Source of the DNA: CAYSRJ01 sp964525675
GTDB taxonomy: Bacteria > Spirochaetota > B62-G9 > DRHN01
Reading direction: 5' to 3'
Assembly: GCA_964525675.1 (NCBI GenBank)
Contig: CAZGJW010000023.1
Span: forward strand, 1 to 29,993
Length of the DNA: 29,993 bases
In this document: one piece after another, positions 23,557 through 29,993 of the stretch
Numbering within the stretch: position 1 is the stretch's first letter
Layout: every line of letters begins with the position of its first letter
Program-made: the position numbers and the translations under genes
Notes under the pieces: model-generated
The model's database searches: none
The model's input: only the letters and a program-made list of their open reading frames with translations
What the model was told of the DNA's origin: nothing

Positions 23557-25149
23557 TTATCTCAGATGATCTTCACATTTTTCCAGAAACAGCGATGACG
23601 GGCTGTCCTCTTCGAATATTTTAATCACCTTTTTAAAATCATACACAGCCATTTCATATTTCTGTTCATAGTACATCTCAAGGCCGTGGGTATACAGTTT
23701 GATGGCCTGCTCCAGCATCGTATGTTCACGCAGGAATATTTCATATATATCCCGTCCGATTTCCGTAGCCGACTGCGCTGTATCGAGCTTTCTGAAGTAG
23801 AGGGATTCCGCTTTTTGGAGATCATGCATCGAATCGGTAACAAGATAGACACCGAAGTCCCGAGCTTTTTCAAGCATCTGCGTACTGGATTCAACTGAAT
23901 CTCCGAGAACGAGATACTCATTGCCAACAACCCCGGTGACGCCTGTGCCAGACGAAACTCCCATTCTCACGGTCCATTTTACACCGCTTTTATTCCTATC
24001 AGATCTGTTTCGCTCTGTTATCCATCTCATTGTATCTTTTGCACACTGTACCGCGTTAACGTAGGAGAGCGTATCTTCCCGGGGAATACCGAAAACAAGA
24101 TTTATTCGATACCCGTTTGAAAAGTTGATCAACCCGTTTCTTTTCGTAGCCGATGCCTTTAAAAATATATGGAAATCATTGAGCTCATCGGTGATTACCT
24201 GCGGATAGAGATCGTCAATACCTGTTAAAAAATTCTGCAGTTCTATCATCAGAGACGTCATATTCTGCCTTCTGCTCACGGTCTCTGTTACATTTTTTTC
24301 ATTGAGTTTTAAAAGGGTTTTATCCGGAATATGCTTTTTATACAGGAACACAATCTTTTTTAAATTATCTCTCTGTTTCATGAGTGCATTCAGCTTTTCT
24401 TCACGCTTTTTTATCCACTCTCCAACCCGTGTGGTCATAGCATTGTAGCCCTCAATGAAAGCTTTCTCATCAGTGCCGAATCCACCCTGCAGCATCGAGG
24501 GCGTCTTTTCCTTTCCCTGGACAACATTTTGAAACCGCCTTACGGCTGTATCCATAAACATATGCCACATCCTGAACATTCTCCCGTTTATTATTAAAAC
24601 AATCAATGCCAGCACAGCAGTACAGCCGGTAACCGCAAACAGGAGCAGGTTCCTGTACTGAAAAACATCCCTGTTTTTGGAAAACAAGAAAAAAGTGAGG
24701 CCGAGCTCGCCGTAGTTCACAAAGTATCCGAATTTTTCGGGCAGCACTAGCTTTCCCTCAATCAGTGAAGCGGTAGGAGACAACACTTCTTCAGGCGCTT
24801 TGAGTCCACGGCCGGAAGGAGGATATACGATCTCTCCGTTCTCGGTCTTGAATATCATGATCGACTGTGAATCATCAACTGCAAAGTAATCGGCAATGGA
24901 GCCAACTATGTCGTTGTACACACTATCCGGATATCCACCTTGCTTTGTTTGAATATCCGTATCTATTCGAAGCGCCTGAACCCTCCCATCAATCAAAGAA
25001 AGAATAAACTGCAGTGTTTCCCGGTTTTCGGCGAGTTTCTGATCTTTCAGATCTGTTGTATAAAATAGGTAAATGATGAAAAGGGTTATCGAAAGCGAAA
25101 TAAGGAAAATAGATGCAATATTCAGCAGGGTTTTCGTCTTTGTTTTCAT
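23557..25149 (-). CDS. Membrane protein with degenerate class III adenylate/guanylate cyclase domain and TPR-like tail
   Basis: The 530-residue protein has a membrane segment (8-30), an extracytoplasmic sensor of about 130 residues, a second membrane segment (166-188), a HAMP/coiled-coil linker (to about 270, KKREEKLNALMKQRDNLKKI), a cyclase homology domain (about 295-470) and a C-terminal TPR-like pair of helices (476-530). The overall plan matches spirochaetal cyclases, and MGVSSGTGVTGVVGNEYLVLGDSV is clearly the cyclase core. However the two metal aspartates appear replaced (Glu303 in LMIELQNF; Tyr347 in NGYRINLVFG), as do the transition-state Asn (Glu420) and Arg (Gln424). It is therefore probably inactive and may be a receptor or scaffold. 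It starts 12 bases after murA, so it is co-transcribed with a cell-wall gene. Confidence 0.85.
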   Translation of the reverse strand: MKTKTKTLLNIASIFLISLSITLFIIYLFYTTDLKDQKLAENRETLQFILSLIDGRVQALRIDTDIQTKQGGYPDSVYNDIVGSIADYFAVDDSQSIMIFKTENGEIVYPPSGRGLKAPEEVLSPTASLIEGKLVLPEKFGYFVNYGELGLTFFLFSKNRDVFQYRNLLLFAVTGCTAVLALIVLIINGRMFRMWHMFMDTAVRRFQNVVQGKEKTPSMLQGGFGTDEKAFIEGYNAMTTRVGEWIKKREEKLNALMKQRDNLKKIVFLYKKHIPDKTLLKLNEKNVTETVSRRQNMTSLMIELQNFLTGIDDLYPQVITDELNDFHIFLKASATKRNGLINFSNGYRINLVFGIPREDTLSYVNAVQCAKDTMRWITERNRSDRNKSGVKWTVRMGVSSGTGVTGVVGNEYLVLGDSVESSTQMLEKARDFGVYLVTDSMHDLQKAESLYFRKLDTAQSATEIGRDIYEIFLREHTMLEQAIKLYTHGLEMYYEQKYEMAVYDFKKVIKIFEEDSPSSLFLEKCEDHLR

Positions 25150-25161
25150 CTATTACAGTCT

Positions 25162-26451
25162 TTATTCTTCCACTCTTTGAATACGGGCTCCCAGGGAACT
25201 GAGCCTTTCTTCGAGGCGGAAATACCCCCTGTCTATCTGCCCAATATTATGTATGACACTCTCACCTTCAGCGCAGAGACTCGCAATTAGCAACGCCATC
25301 CCGGCCCGGATGTCCGGACTGACAAGCTCCGTTCCATAAAGCTTTGAGACACCGGCAACGACGACCCGGTGCGGGTCACAAAGAACAATTCGCGCGCCCA
25401 TAGCGGAAAGTCTGTCAACGAAGAAAAGCCTGCCGTCAAACATCTTTTCGAAAATAAGGACCGTGCCTTCTGACTGCGTGGCCGTCACAACAGCGATGCT
25501 GGTGAGGTCCGTCGGAAACCCCGGCCACGGCGCATCGTAAATGGTCGTTATCTCTCCGAAATGGTCGTTTTTAATCACCAGTTTCTGACCGCCCGGTACA
25601 ACGATATCATTACCCCGCATATTAACCGTCACACCCAGTTTTTCAAAATAATAGAGGATCATGGCCAGGTGACCTACTTCAGCATTTTTAACAGTTATTT
25701 CACCCCCCGTAACAGCGGCAAGGCTGATAAAACTTCCCACTTCGATGTGATCACTGATGATACGCCATCTTCCCCCGGAAAGTGAGCTGCTTCCTTCAAT
25801 GGAAAGCACGTTGCTGCCCGCTCCGGATATTCGTGCTCCAAGCGCATTCAGGAAACCGATGAGGTCCTGCACATGCGGTTCCGAGGCGGCATTTCGTATT
25901 TCTGTCGTGCCCTCGGACAGCACACTTGCCATAATTGCATTTTCAGTAGCGGTGACGCTCGGCTCGTCGAGAAAGACACAGGCCCCCGTCAGCTTCCCGC
26001 TTTCAATTGAAAAACCCCGTTTCTCGCTTCGTACCGCAGCCCCGAGTGCCTGGAGGCCTAAAAAATGTGTATCGAGGCGCCTTCTTCCTATTACATCGCC
26101 TCCGGGAGGCGGGAAAACGACATTCTTTGACCGGGCAACGAGTGGTCCCGCCAGCAGTATTGAAGCACGGATCTCGCATGCATACTCCCTGTTTAAAGCA
26201 ATTGTTTTCTTATCAGGGATACGGGTTTTTATAGAAAGTATATCCTCATCGAGCCATCTGACATCCGAGCCAAGCGACTCGAGGAGATTCACCATGATTT
26301 CCACATCCCTGATCTTTGGGATGTTTTCAAGAATTATCTCTTCATCGGTTAAAAGGGTAGCAGCCAGAATTGGGAGCGCAGCATTTTTGTTGCCGCTGGG
26401 AGTCACGGTTCCATGCAGTTTATATCCGCCCTGGACAACAAACTTTTCCAT
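25162..26451 (-). CDS. murA: UDP-N-acetylglucosamine 1-carboxyvinyltransferase MurA (Cys-to-Asp active site)
   Basis: The 429-residue cytoplasmic enzyme transfers enolpyruvate from PEP to UDP-GlcNAc, the first committed step of peptidoglycan synthesis. Seen: SGNKNAALP with Lys22, CEIRASILLAGPL (92-104), the active loop PPPGGDVIGRRRLDTHFLGL, GFPTDLTS and DIRAGMALL with the conserved Arg. In most MurA the loop reads GGC; here residue 119 is Asp (codon GAT at 26097-26095). Enzymes with Asp there, known from Mycobacterium, Chlamydia and Borrelia, are active but not blocked by fosfomycin. The start has GGGAGAGGTGG before the ATG, and a promoter (TTGCAA-17-TACATT) lies 30-55 bases upstream. It is divergent from gltX and followed by the cyclase-like gene. 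Confidence 0.96.
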   Translation of the reverse strand: MEKFVVQGGYKLHGTVTPSGNKNAALPILAATLLTDEEIILENIPKIRDVEIMVNLLESLGSDVRWLDEDILSIKTRIPDKKTIALNREYACEIRASILLAGPLVARSKNVVFPPPGGDVIGRRRLDTHFLGLQALGAAVRSEKRGFSIESGKLTGACVFLDEPSVTATENAIMASVLSEGTTEIRNAASEPHVQDLIGFLNALGARISGAGSNVLSIEGSSSLSGGRWRIISDHIEVGSFISLAAVTGGEITVKNAEVGHLAMILYYFEKLGVTVNMRGNDIVVPGGQKLVIKNDHFGEITTIYDAPWPGFPTDLTSIAVVTATQSEGTVLIFEKMFDGRLFFVDRLSAMGARIVLCDPHRVVVAGVSKLYGTELVSPDIRAGMALLIASLCAEGESVIHNIGQIDRGYFRLEERLSSLGARIQRVEE

Positions 26452-26477
26452 CCACCTCTCCCGGAATTCCTTTCAAT

Positions 26478-26506
26478 AATGTATGGCAGCTCATTTCTTT
26501 TTGCAA
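26478..26506 (-). promoter_or_regulatory. Promoter for murA
   Basis: On the minus strand TTGCAA (26506-26501), a 17-base spacer and TACATT (26483-26478) give a good sigma-70-type promoter 27 bases before the murA start. Confidence 0.55.
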
Positions 26507-26542
26507 CATTTTTATTCCGATCGGCTCATGCACTGTTTTTAT

Positions 26543-26571
26543 TTGAAGCTTAATCATCGTGTTAGTATATT
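26543..26571 (+). promoter_or_regulatory. Promoter for gltX
   Basis: TTGAAG (26543-26548), a 17-base spacer and TATATT (26566-26571) form a good promoter 37 bases before the chosen gltX start. Its position also argues against the longer gltX frame from 26483, whose start would lie upstream of this promoter. Confidence 0.6.
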
Positions 26572-26608
26572 CTACCCACAGTGTAAAAAATGCGTCGGAG
26601 CCGCCGTC

Positions 26609-28093
26609 ATGGAGACTGTAAGAACACGTTTTGCGCCAAGTCCCACAGGGTTTCTCCATATCGGTGGTTTGAGAACAGCGCTGTTTTCCTACCTCTTCGC
26701 AAGACAACACAGCGGTACATTCATTCTACGGATTGAAGACACGGACCGGTCCAGGTTTGTCGGTGAGGCGCTCGAAGATATTGTGCACTCTTTGAAATGG
26801 CTCGGTATACAGTGGGAAGAGGGCCCCGACATCGGTGGGCCTTTCGGCCCGTATATGCAGTCAGAACGCACTGAACTGTATCGAACATATGCTGAAAAGC
26901 TGATACACTCGGGTAATGCGTACAGATGCTACTGCACACCCGAACGTCTTGCGGTGCTCAGAAAAGAACGTGAAAAGTTGGGCCTCGATACGGGTTACGA
27001 CAGGCGCTGCAGGAACCTTACTGAAGATCAGAAAGAGCAGCATGAAAAAGCACAAGACACATCTGTGATTCGTCTGAAGGCTCCGCTTGAGGGTGAAACC
27101 GTATTCGACGATCTCATCAGAGGTAGAATCGTCACGAACAACGGACTGCTCGATGACCTGGTACTCCTCAAGTCGGACGGTTTTCCGACCTACCATCTCG
27201 CGAATGTGGTTGACGATCACCGTATGGAAATATCTCATGTCATACGAGGCGAGGAGTGGATATCAAGCACCCCGCGTCACATGATTCTTTACCGGGCATT
27301 CGGCTGGGAGCCTCCCGAATTCGCACATGTGCCGATTATCCTCGCTCCCGGTGGGGGTAAGCTTTCCAAAAGGCACGGCGCAACCATGGTGAAAGAGTTC
27401 GTAGAAAGGGGGTACCTCGGTGAAGCCGTGCTAAACTTTATCGCTTTGTTGGGGTGGTCTCTTGACGATAAAACCGAACTGTTCAGCATGTCCGATCTCA
27501 TGCGCGAATTTGACATTACCAGGGTAAACAAATCGGCTGCTGTTTTCTCATATGAAAAACTCGACTGGTTCAATGGAGTTTATATCCGGAAAAAATCTCC
27601 GCAAGAACTCTACGAGCTTGTTTACCCGTACCTCGAGAAGGACGGCATTATTACCTCTGAAAACGGTATTCAGAAGGAATACCTTCTCCGGATTCTCCCA
27701 CTCGTTCGCGAACGGCTCAAGCTTCTATCTGAGATAACCGATCGCGTCTGGTTCTTTTTTGACGACAGATTCGAGATAAAAGATGCGAATGCATTGATTC
27801 CGAAGAAATTGTCTTCAAAAGACGCAGTTCGTATTCTGCATTTAGCGACCGAGAAGCTCGATGCTGTCGATCCGTTTCACGATACCCAGATCGAAACCGC
27901 AATGAGGGACCTGGTAAATAAGCTTACCCTGAAGGTCGGCCAGGTTTTTATGACACTTCGGGTTGCAATAACAGGAACAAAAGTATCACCGGGACTTTTT
28001 GAAACAATGAGAGTACTGGGTAAAGAACGCGTGCTTTCGAGAATTAAAAGCGCAATCGAAATTTTGAGAAAATTAAAACTATTTAACACATGA
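26609..28093 (+). CDS. gltX: Glutamyl-tRNA synthetase
   Basis: The 494-residue cytoplasmic enzyme charges tRNA-Glu. The protein begins METVRTRFAPSPTGFLHIGG with the class I HIGH motif as HIGG (17-20); the second signature is KLSKR (251-255). Cysteines in RCYCTPE (107, 109) and DRRC (134) mark the zinc-type insert. The C-terminal part is the all-helical anticodon-binding region. I start at the ATG 26609 because GGAG lies 8 bases before it and homology begins at once; an in-frame ATG at 26483 would add 42 unrelated residues and precede the promoter. Whether it also charges tRNA-Gln cannot be told here. The NhaC-type gene follows 15 bases after its stop. Confidence 0.95.
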   Translation: METVRTRFAPSPTGFLHIGGLRTALFSYLFARQHSGTFILRIEDTDRSRFVGEALEDIVHSLKWLGIQWEEGPDIGGPFGPYMQSERTELYRTYAEKLIHSGNAYRCYCTPERLAVLRKEREKLGLDTGYDRRCRNLTEDQKEQHEKAQDTSVIRLKAPLEGETVFDDLIRGRIVTNNGLLDDLVLLKSDGFPTYHLANVVDDHRMEISHVIRGEEWISSTPRHMILYRAFGWEPPEFAHVPIILAPGGGKLSKRHGATMVKEFVERGYLGEAVLNFIALLGWSLDDKTELFSMSDLMREFDITRVNKSAAVFSYEKLDWFNGVYIRKKSPQELYELVYPYLEKDGIITSENGIQKEYLLRILPLVRERLKLLSEITDRVWFFFDDRFEIKDANALIPKKLSSKDAVRILHLATEKLDAVDPFHDTQIETAMRDLVNKLTLKVGQVFMTLRVAITGTKVSPGLFETMRVLGKERVLSRIKSAIEILRKLKLFNT

Positions 28094-28108
28094 GAGAGGA
28101 GCCGGTCG

Positions 28109-29629
28109 TTGGAAAGTTTCGGTCTGCTTGGATTGCTTCCTTTTATACTTGCGATTTTTTTTCTCATGTGGCAGAGAGATGTTATCTTTCCCATCATCGG
28201 CAGTCTGATAATAGGCTCCATTATTCTTTCGCGATTCAATCCGCTTCTCGGTTTCTTTCACACCGCCGGCAGCATAGCAGGCACAGCATTTACTGACAAC
28301 ACCAACATTTTGGTGTTACTAATAATCGGAGAGGCTTTGCTTTTCTTTTCCCTGCTAAACAGGAGCGGATTTATACATGCATTTACAAAAAAACTCTCAA
28401 ATAATAAGCTTACAAAAGGAATCCTTGAAGCAGTTGTGCTTGTATCGGGACTCGTCGTATGTATCGACCGATACCTTGCCGTACTGCTCATCGGTGTATT
28501 TTCACGGCCTTTTGCGGAGCGAAAAAAACTGTCATCACTGAAACATGCGTATATTCTCAATACCTCAACATCGGCTGTTTCAACTCTCATACCGTTTACA
28601 ACACTCACTCCGCTCATCATAATCGTGATAGGAACCGCTTTTGAAGGACTCGGCATCGAGTATTCACCTGTCATGGCCTTTTATAAAAGCATACCCTACC
28701 AATTCTCCTCGATATTTGCGGTATTCACCGTGATAACGTCCATTGCCTTAAAGAAAGATATCTTCCTCATGAAGGAAGGCCGGTATAAAGACTCAGCGCC
28801 GTTCATCCATTTTGGAATTGAAACTGAAAAGCGAGTAAAACCCTCTGACAGGCTGGCACTCTACGGTGTGCCTGCAGCCCTTTTGATTGTTTTAGGCGGT
28901 ATTCTGCTCAGCCTTTTGTTCAAAAACAGACTGCCTACGGCGAATGCCATCGAGAATGTTCGGAACTTTCAGCTTGTATTCATGAATGCCCTGTTTTCAG
29001 GCATGATATTCGTCATTGTTTTTCTGCTTTTGACAAAATCAATAACATACAGTCAATTAAAACCAAACAGGATCATTCTTTCTGCCACCCCACTTGTAAC
29101 AGCACTCTATCTGATGCTTGCCATGTCGGTCCAGACAATGGCAAAAAAAATCGGCTTTCAGTCATCGATCACCGCATTAATTCTAAGAGGTTCATTACCT
29201 GCGGTTCTGGTCCCTCTGATTGTATTTCTGCTCTCATCGGTTTTCAGCTTTTTGAACGGGTCATCAATGCTTACCATACTGACAATGATTCCCTTAGCTT
29301 TGAAGCTACTTGGCTTAAATCTTCCGGACCCACACATTGTCGGAAATCTGACCTTTGCGACAATTGGATCGGTACTATCAGGCGCTTCCTTCGGGGACAC
29401 CAATTCTCCCCTATCACTCAACTTCATTCTTTCCACAGCAATCGTGAAATCTTCGGTAAACGGCCATTTCAATACACAGATCATCTATTCATTCATTGCA
29501 GCGGTAGTCACGGTCTTTTGCGGGTATGTGTTACTCATCGCGGGAGCACGCCCGTATCTTTCCATTTCCGCAGGATTTCTCGTTATTGCAGGACTATTTA
29601 TTCTCATCGACCGGCGAAACACCCGGTGA
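28109..29629 (+). CDS. NhaC-family Na+/H+ antiporter-like membrane protein
   Basis: The 506-residue protein has about 11-12 membrane segments. Landmarks fit the NhaC/YuiF-like antiporter family: DNTNILVLLIIGEALLFFSLL, GLVVCIDRYLAVLLIG with a buried Asp-Arg, LNTSTSAVSTLIPFTT and, most typically, SVLSGASFGDTNSPLS near residue 430, which corresponds to the family's GD..SP motif. It probably exchanges Na+ (or a carboxylate plus Na+) for H+, but substrate is not certain. The start is TTG at 28109, supported by GAGGAG 7 bases before it; no ATG is nearby in frame. It lies 15 bases after gltX and is probably co-transcribed. No convincing terminator follows. Confidence 0.82.
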   Translation: MESFGLLGLLPFILAIFFLMWQRDVIFPIIGSLIIGSIILSRFNPLLGFFHTAGSIAGTAFTDNTNILVLLIIGEALLFFSLLNRSGFIHAFTKKLSNNKLTKGILEAVVLVSGLVVCIDRYLAVLLIGVFSRPFAERKKLSSLKHAYILNTSTSAVSTLIPFTTLTPLIIIVIGTAFEGLGIEYSPVMAFYKSIPYQFSSIFAVFTVITSIALKKDIFLMKEGRYKDSAPFIHFGIETEKRVKPSDRLALYGVPAALLIVLGGILLSLLFKNRLPTANAIENVRNFQLVFMNALFSGMIFVIVFLLLTKSITYSQLKPNRIILSATPLVTALYLMLAMSVQTMAKKIGFQSSITALILRGSLPAVLVPLIVFLLSSVFSFLNGSSMLTILTMIPLALKLLGLNLPDPHIVGNLTFATIGSVLSGASFGDTNSPLSLNFILSTAIVKSSVNGHFNTQIIYSFIAAVVTVFCGYVLLIAGARPYLSISAGFLVIAGLFILIDRRNTR

Positions 29630-29808
29630 CCGACAGCAGGACATCTTTCGCGTTTCAATAAATAGGTATAATTGCCCTTCTTTCGGTAAATTCAATATTT
29701 CATCTTAATATATTAAAAATGCGGTAATTTATTCTTTACAAGTATCAATTGCGATTGGATAAGATATTGTTTGATATCTAAATAATTTATTTAAAATGAT
29801 CTTAATGG

Positions 29809-29848
29809 TTGAATTATCCTTTTTTTTTTGATACACTGCAATAGTGTA
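29809..29848 (+). promoter_or_regulatory. Promoter with overlapping inverted repeat before the HTH gene
   Basis: TTGAAT (29809-29814), a 17-base spacer rich in T and TACACT (29832-29837) form a promoter. TACACT GCAAT AGTGTA (29832-29848) is a perfect 6-base inverted repeat covering the -10, so a repressor bound there would block transcription. Self-control by the HTH gene product is plausible but inferred. The stretch before it (about 29690-29810) is very AT-rich. Confidence 0.45.
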
Positions 29849-29884
29849 CAACTCAATCGCATACCATGGAAGAAAGGAGATAAC

Positions 29885-29993
29885 ATGCTTAAGGGCGAGG
29901 GAAAAATTATCAGCACCGAGGAAGCGGCTCGTCTTCTAGGTGTTTCACAACAGTCGGTACGAAAATGGTGCCAGAGCGCTAAGATCCGGGCGA
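29885..29993 (+). CDS. HTH DNA-binding protein, excisionase/MerR-type N-terminus (cut by window end)
   Basis: Only 36 codons are present. The ATG at 29885 has AAAGGAG ending five bases before it. The product contains IISTEEAARLLGVSQQSVRKW followed by CQSAKIRA, a clear helix-turn-helix of the excisionase/MerR type (the 'T.eeaA..LgVs..tvr.W...G.i.a' pattern). It may be a stand-alone regulator or the DNA-binding start of a larger protein; the rest is outside. The inverted repeat over its promoter suggests it may control itself. Confidence 0.8.
   Translation, partial: MLKGEGKIISTEEAARLLGVSQQSVRKWCQSAKIRA

Noticed and set aside
26483..26608. Longer gltX start at the ATG 26483
   Set aside because: It would start upstream of a good promoter and add 42 residues before the invariant N-terminus; the ATG at 26609 has a proper ribosome site.
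29595..29640. CCGG/CCGG inverted repeat near the NhaC-type stop codon as a terminator
   Set aside because: The stem is short and no T-run follows.

Overview
The window reads as a chromosomal segment of a free-living spirochaete (Spirochaetota, probably Spirochaetales-like). This rests on gene content: solute-binding proteins with short 'FAGG'-type processing regions, a MurA with Asp in place of the active-site Cys (reported in Borrelia), ThrH paired with homoserine dehydrogenase, a cyclase-like protein with a C-terminal TPR-like tail, and a large OmpA-ended envelope protein. The species assignment is inference. Most genes look near 50% GC; about 16.4-19.45 kb is clearly AT-richer. No tRNA, rRNA, CRISPR array or intact insertion sequence was seen.

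Layout: (1) 1-10.75 kb, minus strand: the start of a sugar-type ABC solute-binding protein; mtlD, hom and thrH (mannitol-1-phosphate oxidation; homoserine/threonine synthesis); a ~1335-residue envelope protein (N-terminal barrel-like part, eight Ig-like repeats, OmpA peptidoglycan-binding end); sppA; and a PiT phosphate transporter preceded by a small ORF and a terminator/anti-terminator leader. (2) 11.1-16.3 kb, plus strand: a binding protein, a strong terminator, an ATPase, a fused two-domain permease and a second diverged binding-protein-like gene. The control region shared with PiT carries three TTAACA/TTGACA hexamers at exact 11-bp spacing next to a TATAAT, like a Pho box. Because the binding protein lacks the twin tyrosines of ferric-binding proteins, I suspect a phosphorus compound (phosphonate or phosphate ester) as substrate rather than iron. 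(3) 16.4-20.9 kb, minus strand: an AT-rich hybrid sensor histidine kinase and murE. (4) 21.0-23.0 kb, plus strand: an MtaD/TrzA-type amidohydrolase and an EIIA-Ntr-like PTS protein. (5) 23.0-26.45 kb, minus strand: murA, a probably inactive class III cyclase homologue and a ferritin-like protein with degenerate metal ligands. (6) 26.6 kb to the end, plus strand: gltX, an NhaC-type antiporter and the start of an HTH (excisionase/MerR-type) gene.

A dispersed, palindrome-containing intergenic repeat occurs at three places (about 0.5, 8.3 and 12.3 kb, the last as a tandem pair). The most promising regulatory region is 10.75-11.06 kb, where the Pho-box-like repeats, the divergent promoters, the PiT leader attenuator and the coupled small ORF lie together. 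All functional statements come from reading motifs by eye; no database search or folding program was run.
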